From the NCBI RefSeq assembly GCF_905475395.1, contig NC_058338.1, positions 11,608,935 through 11,672,934 on the forward strand: a stretch of 64,000 bases of DNA, written 5' to 3'. Source of the DNA: Chrysoperla carnea (taxonomy: Eukaryota > Arthropoda > Insecta > Neuroptera > Chrysopidae). This document shows, one piece after another, positions 46,981-60,910 of this stretch. The notes beneath the pieces were generated by a model. That model ran no database searches, was not told the origin of the DNA, and saw only the letters and a list, made by a program, of their open reading frames with translations. Position 1 is the first letter of the stretch. Every line of letters begins with the position of its first letter. The position numbers and the translations under genes were made by a program.

Positions 46981-49900
46981 CTAAAAAAAATAAGAAATAA
47001 CTTCATCCGTTTTCGAGCAACTTTATAAATTTTTACGCCCAAGGATATTCTAATTGACTCTATATTGATATAAAATTTGAAAATTTGATATAAAATGTTA
47101 CGATCTTGTGAGAATGTTCGCGTATCCAGTTCTTCAGAAATGCTTACTACATACCCAAAAAAGAGTGTTAAGTCACCTGGTAAGTTTGTCGGCTAAGGAG
47201 AACAGAATTCCGAAATCAACGATAAAAATCCTTGATTACGTGACAATAAATTTAAAGCTATAAAATTTATTTGATCTCAAATAAAATTTTATTCCATATA
47301 CAAGTCAATATAAAATATCCGAAGACATAATAATTTAAGATGTAATTATTTCATGCAAAACCAGAAATTATCTTACTTTTAGCGCAAAATGACTTTTTTT
47401 TTGTTTTTAAGGAGTTTAAACAGTCGATTTATAAATTGTTAATACTAAAAGTACTATGATAGAAAAAATTCGACAAATTGGGTTTTTTCACTGAAAAAGT
47501 TTCAACACTTCACGATGTTGTTCAAAAAAAAATTTCAGGTAAAATTTCAAAAATAAATTCATGAAAATTTAACACACCATATTTAATAAAGAAAAATTAG
47601 TAAAATACAAAAAAAAAAAACAAGGTAAATGCAGAAAAATGAATGCAACAATAAATTTTCTTGTAAACTTAAAGTATTTCATTTAAAGCGAGTATAAAAA
47701 GAAAATCTTTATGTTTTAAATCCAATTAATAAAGGTATGACCACACAAAGTTATTTGTAATTCTGGTCAAAATATTTTATTTTATTTCATATATTTTCCA
47801 CATGACTTGTTTCGAAGTGTTCAAAATCTTTCGATTTTTCTAGAGAGTATTTATTTTAGATCCCAAAAAGCTAATAATATAAATTTAACTGGAACTCAGG
47901 TCTGTATTAGTAAACAATTTTCAACTATTGTTGCATGAAATCATTGATTATCTCAATTTTCTAACGATATTTCCAGTGCGCCAAAATTATCGCCTTAAAC
48001 AAGAGGATCTAATTTATTGTAAAATTCATAAAGACTTTTTTCCTAAAATCAATATTAAAAAAATGTATTGAAGATTGGAGAGAGCCAATTTAATTCCCTT
48101 TTTAACCTGAACAGTTACGACGATAAGCAAATGGATGGAATTTACTATGGGTTTATTAATTTTTCCTTACGCAAGAATGGTAGATATAAAAATGCAAAGC
48201 CAACATCGTAGCAAAAGCATAACAATCACGTTGATGTAATTGATTATTGGTGAAAAGGCGAGAACCAATAGAGGAAAAATTTTTCTTTTAGACGGAGTAA
48301 ATATTGTAGAAATCTTTAAATTGTGAAAATTTAAAACAAGAACAACGCACATTTTCGAGAAATGTATTTCAATTTTAAAATTATATAACCAATTCAAAAA
48401 ATATGAAGCCTTCTGAAGTGTTCATGAAGTACCAACAATGTTTCGGTGGACGACGATCTGAAAGTTATCTAAATAGTTTGAAACAAGCATTCAAAAACTA
48501 TTTTAAATAACTGAAGAAAACATTTTGACCAAAAATTGAGAATAACTTTTTGTGTGACTAACATTTATTAAACGATGTAATATTATGAATTTTTGAAATG
48601 AATTGAGGTAGTTAAGTTTCTCAGTTTGCTCATTTATAACGCCATCATTTAGTGCATGGAGATTAAAGAAGGAACTCAAGCAGGAGAATTGACAAAATTT
48701 GTCAACGTAATCAGAGAAATTATAGTTACTTTTTGTACCCACTAGCGTCGCTAGTTTTCCTTTTGAACCGAACTGAGTATAGTATAATAAATAGGAGTTA
48801 AGAAAGCAAGTATCCCATTTAATTTTGAAGTGAATAAATATACGAACTACTACATAACGAAATAAATACGAACGATATACTACATAAATGCGTCATATTT
48901 ATCAAATCAAACTCGCGCCTTACGCTCCCTCTATTATCCTCATGTAAAAGGAACACTGACATTTTATTTGTGGCAGCCATTTTTTTACATGGAGTTCGGT
49001 CCCCTTCTCTAGTCTCCATGATTTATTAATTCAAATCTCTGTCATTAATTGTCGAATGTAAACTATGTTGGCTTATAATTTTCCTACCCGCAATATATTT
49101 CATGAACTCAAAACTGAACTGAAGTAACACTAAACACTTTTTTAATTTGAAATGAATAAACAAAAAAATTTTTTTTAATTATTATTTGCCAACCAAAAAA
49201 AGTTTCATAATTTTTGTATTTGAATGTTTTTATTTTAATTATCGTGAATAATAATAATAATAATAATAATTGATTTGTTGTATTATTATTTACATGTTCA
49301 GTAATCAATTGATTTTTTATACATATTTTTAAGTGATCGTTCAAATATTCCGTATATTTTGAAGTCTTCTGTTCTGAATTCTGAACAAAGTCATTCAATA
49401 TGTTTCAAATATTGGTAATGGTAGTTGATAATTATTACATTTCACATATTTTCCAAAGTTCAAATAGCTATATCTCTACGTAGTGCGTAGCTAGATCAAA
49501 AAAGCTCATACAAGAATGCGTCAGAACACATTCCACACAGATATGCAAAATATTTTGGCGTCTTTTTCATCCTTCATGCCCTCGACACAAAGCGGTATGG
49601 AGAGATAAAAATGTTTCAAATTCGTATTTAAAAATTAGAAGGTACAAGCTTTTCAATTAGCTTCAATTGATCCCGATTGGGCCATTTTAATTGGAGATAC
49701 AGTTGTTTGAAATTTGAGATAAAATTTGATCTTTTTAAATGAAGTGTATTTTGATATTTCTGAGATTGTGCTACTTATTTTGAGTCTGGCCCTTTTTTGA
49801 TTCTAGAAATTAATAGAACTGAAGTGATTGTACACGATAGAACTGATCGATTCTCCCTTTAATGTGGAAGTTAAACGTTGTCAAATAAGAAAATAATCTC

Positions 49901-52900
49901 ATCATAAATATATATTACAAATTAATCAAAAATAGCAAATTTTTATTTTTGTATCTCTCAAATTATGGATTTCTGATTTGTTCCCATTTAAAAAGCAGAT
50001 CAGAAACGCCGAAACTAAAACATAAGAAAATTTCCTGTAATGCATGCGGAGTATCTTGGTTAATGCGATAATGTCAAATTCGTATTGAATATCAGGATGA
50101 CAGCAATTAACAGTTGTCACATATTGTAAAAGTAAATTTTTACGCCCCTCGAAACAGACATAAAATAAAGATTTTGATAGTTTTTTATAAGCTTATAAAA
50201 TATTAATCGAATCGAATCATTAGATCGATTCTTTCTTCCAAAATTGGAAAATATAACATACAACCTCTAAATTCACCGGGAATTCGATCCTAATAATTCT
50301 GGTTGATAGCTTCTGAAGTATATTAGATTTATGAATCAACCAAAATGTCTCTAGGATCGCAAATAGACCAAACTCAAAATATCAAAATATGTTTATTAAT
50401 GACTCAATCAATATTTTAATATATATGACCCTGCAAAGATTTCATTTAAAAATAAAAACTATAAAAATATAAGGAACATTTTGTAACAATAAATTGGCAA
50501 CATATTTTTTTTCGTAGTTTGACAAATTAAAATACAATTTAAATATTTTTTAGTATTATTATTTCACCAGTTTTTTTTTTTTTTTTTTAATTTACAATAA
50601 TAGAATTTCTTTTTTTTAGACCACAACCAAAAAGTTTTTCCTATCACAAAATTATATAAACAATTATTAACAATTTTGGGAAAAAGCATTTTCACAAAAA
50701 GAAAAACGTTGCTTATTTTATACAATAAAGAACGAAAAATATTTATTTCATATTCGATCATTCTAATTAAATTATAATTGCACTTTCAAAATAGTACCGA
50801 TTAGTAATTAGTACGAAGAACATAATTTAAATTATATGTTTCCTCAATAATTTTCACATATCCAGCATTTTTCTTTCGTACGATTAATTTTTGTATGGCA
50901 AATTTTGAAGGAAGCATTGGATTATACCTAACAGGTACAGCGAATAAGAATTATATTTTTTGTTTTATTGAGAAATTTTCTTGGCACATAGTAAGTTGAG
51001 AATTATAGGGATCACTATTTTTTATAGTTAATCTACAAAATTTACTATCGATTTTGATTTTATCTATAAGAATAAATTAATGATAATAAATTAGGGACAA
51101 GAAAAGTCATTTATCCCGAAATTCCGCTCAAAACTGGCATAATTTTTGACCAATTTACAAAATATTTTTTTTTTATTTCAGAGTTTTGAACTTAACTTAA
51201 ATTGTTTTCTACATTTTCCTAATTATTAAAAATTTTGTTTCGCTAATAATTTACCGAGAAATTTAAATTTTGTGTTTTGAATCTCCGGTAGACGATATTG
51301 GATTTAACACTCTTTCTCCCAATTCTTTACAAGAAAGAACTTTTATATACAAAATTGAGGCGTTTATAAAGAAATTCAAAGTTTGCTCAACCAAAATTAA
51401 TCATAGAAGAAGTGACTACCTATTAAACGAATAGTAAAAAATCACCAGTCAGCAGACTTAGCATGTTAGTAACAAAATGACTATATTAAATACTCTGGCT
51501 CACTATTAAATAGACTTAAAAAAAACATTGATCTGAAACTTTTCAGATTAACTATTCTGATTGATACAATAATTTTTTTTAAATATTTAGTACGTTCGCC
51601 GAATTGTTCGTTTTTCTAATTAAAAAAAAAAAACATTTATTATTCTGAAATATTGCACAATTAAAGTATAAAATAATGAGTTAATTATAATGCCTATTTA
51701 AAAAATTTTTAATGCCATATGACATTACTTAAGATATTTTAATTAATTCATAGCACCATTCCTTAGTAAAGAAATTATCACATCTTTATGAAATATCTTG
51801 ACAACATTCTACTGTCCTTTTCGCATCATTCAATAATTATTAATTATTACAAAAATTAAGGCCATTTTTATATAATGAAATGACTATAGTTTTTCGTCTA
51901 TACATATATTTCGGCCATTTCTGAAGATTAATTTTTTTTTATATATAATATTTATAATCCATAGAAATCTCTTTCTATTTATAAGAATAATTAACGATGT
52001 TAATTATTGCGAGATTTTATCGTTTTAAAAAGTCAGCGCCACGGGTGAAAAAAATGTAAACCATATTTGTTAAACGCGGTTGATTTTTTCATTGAATAAA
52101 AAGACATCATATGTAAGTACAAATAATTATCATCTTAGTTTTTAACATCTTTGAAAAAATCACTTTTCAGAATTGAAGACTGTACACTCTGGTACATACA
52201 CTTTGAAATTTTAAGTTTTTAAACTTGCCTTCTGTTAAGAATTTTACATTTTTACTATACTTTGGGAATTTATGAAAGCTTAAATCAGGATTTACAGTTT
52301 TTGAATTTGCATATTAGCAGACCGCAATAATATTTAAACGATATAGTGAGCTAAATTAAAATAAAAACGTTTATTTTATTGTTTTATACATTATTAATGA
52401 TAATTCAGTTATTGGAAAACACGAGAACTTACAAATGTTAACTGAAAACCAATTGTCTCCTTTAGTTGTTAATCAATTAGCTATTCTGCTGGTCATCCGA
52501 AAATTATGATTAGATTAAAATGATTTAACGATTATTTTGCCATTTACGATTCTAGAGGGTAGTATATAAAATTAATGTTGACACGTATGAAACACTCCCA
52601 TGAGCATTTTTAAACTTATAATATATTCTAGAAGCAGAGGTATTTCAGAAACAGACACCGAAAATGTTTAATTTTGGTCCATTTTTTAAGAATGTTATTC
52701 CATTTATCAATGTGATACAAATAGAAAGAAAAATCAACATGGATTATAAATTTTGAAAAAAATAACAACCAATTATATACTCTCTTCCATTTTACAATAA
52801 AAATTACACACTCTTATTAAAGTAACAACAACAATCCAAAAATCTTATTCTCAAAAATGGTTCATTTTACAAAAAACACAATTTCTCTAATATTTTCAAG

Positions 52901-55500
52901 GCCTCAATATCATCTTTTTTTACAATCTACTTGCAGTCTATGTCTTAGTTTAGATTAAATTTTTTTTAATGATTTCATTCTAAAAACCAAGAAAAAATTA
53001 AACAAAATAAGTACCGATGAAGAAATTTTGAGCGAGGTTTTGGTTAATTTTTTTGTTTATATTTCGAAAATCAATATTTCGCTGTCATGTAAATGCTTAT
53101 CGAATTTTAAATAGAAGTGGGCATATATTTATTTAAATATTGGTTTTTTTCCTATAGAAAGTATTAAGTAAATTTTTTTTATTTCTATGCGTCGCCTTAA
53201 GCAAAAAGCGATTGATGAATGGGACAGACAGTGTGCTACCGTTATTACTGCCTTCTTTTTAGTTTTTATACAAATTACTAGACTAATAATCAAAAAGTGT
53301 AAACAATATTATCACAAAGGTTAAATTAAGACTTTTTTAAACAACCAACCAAACCTTTTAGTATTTTTTTTAAATATTGCGCATTCGAAAATTAATAGAA
53401 AATAATTCCTTTATATTTATTAAAAATTTTAGCTAAATCATTTTTCTAACTCGTTGTTTTTTAATTTTTAAGACTGCTACAACAGGCGACTATTTCGTTA
53501 TATCAATGTGCGCCAATAATTAAAAAATAAATAAGCTAACGTGACTAAAATTCGAGATTATAATGTGCAACTTGATAAAAAAACTATATTTTAGCTGAAA
53601 TTTTTAATAAATAAAACAATAGACTTTAATATTATAAACATATTAGTTATAAAACAATTTTCGAGACGAATTAAATTACTATTTAAAAAATATATCGACA
53701 ATATTTATATATATTCATAAGAGAAACAACGAAAGAGGATTTTTGAGTCGATACTACCATTGTAGTCTTAATTGTTTTAAAAATTAATCGATGATAAGCT
53801 GTACTAAATTCTAATGAAAAACTAAGAAACTACTATTTTATTGTCTGAATAGGTTTTAATGGTCTGTTTTGTTAGGTGTTTGTTTCGCGGCAGTCACATT
53901 CCGGAAGTATAGATTGCTATTGTTCTTTCATTAACCTAGAGATTTTTTTTTCAAGTTCAAAGTTAATATTTTTTGCTTACATCTTTACTCTCGTAAAGAG
54001 AAAAATTCTCACAGATTCTGAAGGGCTTGAAAAAAAATTTTTTTTAGAACAAAGTGTTTACAATACTCATCGAGTAAATACTTGGGATATAATTAATTTA
54101 AAAAGTATTAAAAGAATAATGAATAAACTTTTCTCATTTATCAAAGAAAACGTTTGAATAATGACCTACAGAAGGAACATATTTTCCCCGAATTTTATAA
54201 CTGTAAATATTTAGATAAAAGTAATATTGATTCTCACTTAAACTACAATGGTTGAATGGTCGACTCTTAATTAATTCTTAATATATTATTATGATACAAT
54301 AATTAATTAACTTGCTTTTCTAACTAATTTAATGAACCCATTGAGCAGTCTTTGTGCTTCATTCATGAAGGCCGTTAGTTTTTTTATTTTTATTTATTTT
54401 AAATTTATATATATAACATTTTTTTAATAATATTTAAATATAAATATCATTTAAATATCTAACTTTTTTTTTCTTGTTATTGTATATTATACAGAATAAG
54501 TTTAAAATTTTTTATTTGTAAATATTAATATATTTTTAAGTAAATATTTCCTATATATATTTATATATATATTAATTATATTATTACAGTTTAATGACGT
54601 CACTTCTTTCTCATTTCTTTTGTTTTTAGTATAAATTACTATTAGTCATTAATATTAATAATATAAAACAATTTATTAAAGTATTGCACAATAGTTACAC
54701 TACAATAGTTAATATTATTTATTCATAATTTAAAGTACACAATCATTTATTTTCTTTCATTGATAGATTTTCATAAATTGAAGAATATAGTTCAAAAACT
54801 TTAATACTAGACAGACTTTGGTTTTTATGGCCACGATATAAACTCTAAATTGCATTGATTGACGAACATAAAAGGCTGCCTTGTAATTGTATCAATGTGC
54901 TTCGATTATAAAATAATAATAATTGTCAAAGAAGATATTTTTTACGTATGTTTGTTCATATTGTTTATATATTTTTTTTAAAATCAATAATAAACAGTCC
55001 GATCACGGGAAAGAGCTGAATTAAATATAAATAAATTTAAAATAAATACAAAGTACTTAGTACATAGTTGCTACATACTTATACTCGATACAAAACGCGA
55101 ATTAGGCGTCGCTAATATCTTTGTCGCTAAATATTTAGCATACCCAAATGTTGATAATAATCTATCTCTATTTAAGGGCGTGCTTTCATGAGAGTTGTTA
55201 ATAAACAAACAAAAACTATTAAGATAATATAAAAGTTTAAATGATTTTCAATTATCGAAAAAAGGGGAACTAATGATTAACGCTTTTTGTGTTAAGGATA
55301 AACTTATTCTTGTTTAGCTGCAATAATTTAATAGTAAAATGTATTAGAACTCCTGATATTTGAAATAAAATTTCAAATTCGCCCCAATATGTGGATCAAT
55401 TTTTTCCAACAGTTGCTTTTCGTGAAACAATCATAAAATTAGCGACTGGTAGCATCTCTCAGGATAATAATATTAGCTAATTCATACTCATGATGATAGA
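46981..55500. other. Long noncoding stretch of the lola locus
   Basis: About 8.5 kb of very AT-rich sequence with no recognised gene. It includes an AAT microsatellite at about 49246-49270, a T run at about 50571-50589, and a GC-richer patch at 48880-49020 (CGCGCCTTACGCTCCCTCTA, GTGGCAGCCA) that may be part of an interspersed repeat. Minus open frames here (48167-48397, 48503-48742, 49108-49398, 49926-50120, 50564-50761) lack finger or other motifs. The interval to cassette 3 is the largest gap in the array, so small exons could have been missed. Confidence 0.5.
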
Positions 55501-55531
55501 AATACGTATTTATAACACAAAAAAACTGATA

Positions 55532-55663
55532 CAGTGAAACCTCGATAACTCGAACCTCGCCAAGTCGTAATCCTCAGTGAGTCGAAAAAAATGGCAATTC
55601 TTCTCGAATTATTTAGACTTTGTAACTCGAACAAAATGTTATTTCCCTGCGAGGTTTTAATAG
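55532..55663. repeat. Tc1/pogo-like MITE fragment with TA flanks
   Basis: The left end CAGTGAAACCTCGATAACTC matches the CAGT-AAACCTCG type ends of pogo/Tigger-like elements. The right end CGAGGTTTTAATAG is an imperfect inverted copy. TA dinucleotides flank both sides. Confidence 0.6.
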
Positions 55664-55990
55664 TATTCCTTATTTCCTTAAAGGTGATAAAATAAAAATT
55701 AATGATTGATGGTTTTTTATTGAATAATTCTTGTTACTTTTTGGATAGATCAGTATTCGAGTAAAGATATTTAATGTATTGTAGCAGATCAACTATGTTA
55801 AAATCTTTTAAGTACGGTTGAAATTCATCACTGCATTTTCAAAATATGAAAATTCCATCTTCAAGAATAGAATTAATTGTGTACTACATGAATAAATGTA
55901 AAATTATAAAGTAATTTTTTTTAGAAAATAAATACATTTTGGCAACTTTGATTTGATTATTAAAAAAAAAATTAACACTCAAAAATTACA

Positions 55991-56265
55991 CGCAGAGTGT
56001 ATCTGAAAAAATGGTCAATTATCAAGGGGCTTGTAGGATACACAAAAACAAGCATTTTGATATTTGGACGTCTCTCCGGAAACGTTTCCATTTAAGCTTA
56101 CAAGCGTCACAAACTTTCAACACAATTTTTAAAAAACGTAAAGAATGCGGAACAAATCCGACACGTTATGTCAAGTTTCCAACACTTGAATTTTTGAATG
56201 TACGTTTCTTTATTATGCTACCTCCTCCTTGATAATAAACCATTTCCGGTCATAACACCCTGTAT
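55991..56265. repeat. MITE with ends of about 40 bp
   Basis: The left end (about 55991-56030, GCAGAGTGTATCTGAAAAAA, TCAATTATCAAGG) is complementary to the right end (about 56225-56265, CCTTGATAATAAACCATTTC, ACACCCTGTAT). A 73-codon open frame at 56011-56232 runs from one end to the other and is judged spurious. Confidence 0.7.
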
Positions 56266-57691
56266 ATTCTATATATAATATTCTTTTCAACAGCACCATA
56301 ATATATAAGTAACAAATTAATATGGTATATAGAATTAAAGAGTAGTATTTAATTTTTAATTTTTTTAGTAGATTATTCTTAGAGAATATAAAGTCATTAA
56401 TTATCATTTTAATTAATTATATATTATTAACATTATAATTTTTATTTTCATTGTAAACGATTCGTTTTTATTACATTAATTAATAATTAATATTTAAACT
56501 AATATCCTTTTTGAAATAGTTTTAAGAGGTATTGTTTTATTTGGAACAAAAACGTTCAACGTTTGTTCAATTGTTTTTTGTTTTTTTTTTTGTGCTTTAA
56601 GTTTTATTTAGACAAGACGAAAATTTCATATTAGTATGACAAAGTTTTATTTTTATATGTTCGGTGAAAATTTGGTGCCTTTTTTTAAATTAATTTTTAT
56701 TTATTTACAAAATAACCTTTCTTTTGCTCCAAATAAATGATGCTATTTATTCATTTTACACAAAATAAGTCTCTCGTCTTGTTTTTTTATAACGTTTATA
56801 GTTTTCGATTTATAATCAGTTCGATATTTAAAAAAAACGCAAAAAGACAAATTTTTTATTTTTTACAATTATTGATTAATCTTTTAACCCCTCCCACCCT
56901 CAAAATAAAGGCATGTAGAGATTTTTTAAACCCCGCTCCCTCCTCGGGTCTCTAACGGAACCAAAAACACCTTTTTTAGATTGAATAAAAGAAACATTAG
57001 TTTAAAAATAGATTATTCAAATAAATAGGAAATAAAACTTATTGATTTCCTATTTATTTAATCCCATTCAAAGTAATAAATGGCTTTTAATCGTAATGCA
57101 TAGGAAATTGGATTTCCTATGCATCAAGGTAGGGACACGAACGGTACTTGAAAATGCAAAAGAAACGCATGGAAAAATTTGTTCACACGAATGCAAAATT
57201 TTCATCTTATCTAATTCCAATTAAAAAATAATAAATATTAATAAGATTTTTAGTGGAGACGAGCTTTTTACTATTTATTATTTTATAATTGAATTGAGAG
57301 GTAAATTGAGAGCACAATGTTTATGTATCATGTACAACTATTCAGGTATCTAACTTTAGTACGAAGATCTTAAATTCTAATTCAAAAAGATTTGTTGTAT
57401 TTATTGACTAGTAAGTTTAAATATCGAACGTTCGAAGTTCGAATTTGTTCAATTACTTTTTGAAAAGAGATCAGATTGAATTGAATTGAATAGTTGTAAT
57501 TTAGGTATATTATTATTCGTTTCAGCAGCATTCATGTGCATTTTATGGCAAGTGTATTATTTTTATATAATAATTTTTTGTTATATAATTAAAAAAATTA
57601 TGTAAATGAGTTAAAAATGAATATAAAAAAACGTAAATGAAAATGTTTACAAACGTAACATTTGATAATATTGCAGATAGAAAAACCAAAA

Positions 57692-58017
57692 TCAATCGAG
57701 CGCTGTTTCAGGTCGCGTACTTGTGATGTTCGATGCAGTTGAGAACATTGTCGCCATGGACGCTGGCATAGTTGGGGTATCATATTTACGTACGCTGTCC
57801 GGATTGAAACGGGGATGTTTGAATTTACAATGTGTACGTAGGTTGTCGCTGCGCGTGTATGTTGCCCTACATAATGGGCACTCGTATCGACCAGGGAAGT
57901 GAACATGATAGTGATTTCGTATATGTGTCACAATCTTGCCGCATAGTTTACATCGATGCAGGTTGCAGCCACCTGGCAGCTTGTCAAACGTAAGCCGCAT
58001 GTGCCAGGCTTTTGAAC
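57692..58017 (-). CDS. lola: lola alternative terminal cassette 3
   Basis: Single exon. The acceptor GGTTTTGCAG|GTTCAAAAGC is phase 1. It encodes about 107 residues plus stop: linker SKAWHMRLTFDKLPGG, finger 1 C-x2-C-x9-H-x3-H (CKLCGKIVTHIRNHYHVH), linker FPGRYE, finger 2 C-x2-C-x12-H-x4-H (CPLCRATYTRSDNLRTHCKF, then KH), and a 40-residue Ser/Thr/Met-rich tail ending ETALD. The fingers closely match cassette 5. The slightly higher GC of this exon against its AT-rich surroundings supports coding use. Confidence 0.9.
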
Positions 58018-58080
58018 CTGCAAAACCAAAACAACGTCTTAAGATTTGTTTTATTATGCATTATAGAAAAAAACAACAAA

Positions 58081-60608
58081 ATTTGTTTTTTTTTTTTTTG
58101 GAAAATTTTTTTCGATGCATTATCAAAAAAAATACAAGTTAATACAAAAAGCATTTATCTTTCAAAATTGAAACAAAAATAAATTCAGATAATGTGATAA
58201 GTAAAATATGTGTAACAACTTAATATAGGAAGCATAAAAAATATTACAGATTTCAGGCAAACAAAAAGTGGCGTGATTACATACTTATATCGATTACATC
58301 TGTGACTACATTCATTCTACATTTTATCATTAAATCAATCATGATTTCATCAAAGGTTAGACTTGATTTATGGAATTATAGTCGCTAATGTAACCGAACT
58401 GTTCACCGTCACAGACTTCATCATTTATTTTTAAGGATGTACCGTAACTAACTCATTCAGAGAGCACAGTGATATAGAGGACGACGTTCTAAGAAGAAGG
58501 ATCTCTTGCACTTTTTGGATCCAATGTATTTTAAACAAGATATGGTTTCGTAATTTAACATTTAAAATTTTGAGAATTTCTCGAACATCAGTAAAAATTA
58601 TTGGTGAAATTTTTTTGTATAATAAAGAAATTGGTTTAAATAAAATTTACAATTTATCTTTTAATCATTTTTTCTCAAAGTTTTATAAACGATGATATAC
58701 AGAGTGAACCATTTTTATCTATTATGGCTAATAGCTCGTTTTGTAGTTAACCAATCAAAAAATTACTTATAATCAAAAGTCTAAAATATAAAATTAATAA
58801 GTATCTTTGTAAATAGTAAACTTAGAATACAAATATAACAATTAAAATTTTACTGATATTAATCGAAAAATTATCCAAAATAAAAATGATAATTAACGAA
58901 GCCCTAGCTTGTTAATTTTACATGATATCGGATACAAAAACTGCAAAGAAACTTTTCTTTAAAATTTTCTCGTATACCTAATTGAGTTCCCTGAATGTGA
59001 TAATAACGAGACACCATTTGGAGATAAAATTATATTTAAGATTCGCATTATCTGAAAAAGTATAATAAAAAACCAACCTTAAGCGTTTTGGTTATAGAGA
59101 TTCAAAAGCTCCGCCATTAACCCGTTTGAAGAAAATAGAATTAGCTGCAATCTTTTGAATTGTTTCAAAAGAATGCATTTCAGTTAGTAAAGATTTTATT
59201 TTATATTAAAATTATTGTATTAACGGCTATAGACATTTTTAGGTAAATTTTTTTAGATTAATTCAAAATAAAAAAACTAAATTTTGTATAGGAATTTAAA
59301 TTTTATTTTTAAATATATACAGTTTTATTTACACAATGTTTATTAAACAGTTAAATTATAAAATTTAATTATTAAAAAAAAAAAACTTTTAAAATAAGTA
59401 CGAAAAACTATTTGAAAGTGAATTTTATTTTGTAAAATCACTATACGCCATTTAATTTCATTTCACGCCCTTATATCAATGTCAACTTTGGTTTAATGTA
59501 TAAGCTGCCTTCAACTGAACATCTTACGGAAAATTTGAAAGTATTAAAAATTTAAGAAAATACCTGGGATGAGGAATCAGTTTTATTCATCTGATAATCA
59601 AAGTTTGGTTTATATCTCAATCTTAATTCATTATTAGATGAATTTTAAAGCTAAGACCAAAATTTTTGTATTCTAGATTTTGTACGTTGCTAATTTTAAC
59701 AAAACAGAGTTAAATTAAATTTATTAAATTTAAGATTCGACTGAGACACTTTATGGTATCTCAGTCGAATCTTTCGAAACTTAGTGAAAATGTTAGTTCT
59801 TGAAGAGTAGAACAAAAGTTTCCTCATTCACAAATCGAAAGTTCTTACTTTTCAAAATATTTTATTTGGAAATTAAAATTTTGGTATTTAATATTTTAAA
59901 CAGAGTCCGAAAAACATGTTTCCGAAACTTTACATGATTTTTTCTTGACTTACAAGCACCAAGCGTCAAAATTACGAGTCTCTTTTCGGGTATTTTTACA
60001 AAGTTAGAAATTGGTATAGGAATTCATCAGGGAAACTGCCCCCCTTTCCTGGACGTGGACTTACCATAGAATTTGTAAGCTATGTATGTGTGTATCTCAA
60101 AATACTATTGAATGAGAAAAATACTATTGAGAATTTATTAAATGTTAAGACTTAAAATTTCTGATTTGCCAACCTCCAGGTAAACAATTTTAGTTTACTT
60201 GTAGCAAACAAGTATATTTAAAAGTGACGTCTCTTAATGAATCATTAGCGATCAAATCTCTGATGCATAAGCTGGTAAAAAGAGATTTTTTTCTTAAATG
60301 ACCCAATCAATAGCCATTTTGAGTCTCAGTGCCATTAATGACTTAGATCATTTGTAATCGATAATCAGATTGGGCCAATTCTCTGCCATTTTTACTGTGT
60401 TACTTAATATTTAACACAAAAGACTAATTATTTCTAATTTCGTTTTTCTTCTTGAATAAGCTTACAAAAGAAGAGAGATTAAAAATACTATGGCACAATT
60501 GAATATTTGACTGAAATTGACAACTAATTGAATGGCGTTCAAACAAACAAACAAATTATGAAAAAGCTTTCGTGACTTCTAAACTTCTCGAGATATTAAA
60601 TAAAAAAA
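58081..60608. other. Intron between cassettes 2 and 3
   Basis: AT-rich; no finger signature found. It contains the perfect 15-bp hairpin at 59732-59773. A TATACAGAGTGAACC motif near 58692 resembles MITE ends elsewhere in the window. Confidence 0.5.
59732..59773. other. Perfect 15-bp stem hairpin
   Basis: AAGATTCGACTGAGA (59732-59746) is followed by a 12-base loop and then its exact reverse complement (59759-59773). Confidence 0.7.
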
Positions 60609-60910
60609 CTAGATTCCACTATCAGATTTACGTCGATACACTTGATAATACGTGGGATGTAATGAAAATATTTCGGGATGTTTCATTCGCACATGTATTT
60701 TAAAATTATCTTTACGGCCAAATGTCTGTTTACAAACATTACACACAAAATTTTGTGGACAATGTATTTTAATATGATGCCAACGATTACGGACAGTTTT
60801 ACCACAGATGAGACAAACAAACAAATGTGGATCCTCTGGTGCCCGACGAAATGTTGATGAGTAATCTGTGCGTGAATCCCTCTGATGTGGTAGATTGTCT
60901 TCGACATATA
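60609..60910 (-). CDS. lola: lola alternative terminal cassette 2
   Basis: Single exon. The acceptor GTTTTTACAG|TATATGTCG is phase 1. It encodes about 99 residues plus stop: linker YVEDNLPHQRDSRTDYSS-like, finger 1 C-x2-C-x9-H-x3-H (CLICGKTVRNRWHHIKIH), finger 2 C-x2-C-x12-H-x4-H (CNVCKQTFGRKDNFKIH...KH), and a basic C-terminal tail (YRRKSDSGI). Finger 1 is of the 'RWHH' type with cassettes 4 and 6. It would be joined to the upstream BTB exons outside the window. Confidence 0.9.

Noticed and set aside
53876-54157. 93-codon plus-strand frame
   Set aside because: Low-complexity Phe/Ile/Lys/Ser composition without domain or splice support.
56011-56232. 73-codon open frame as a gene
   Set aside because: It lies wholly within a MITE and reads into both inverted ends.
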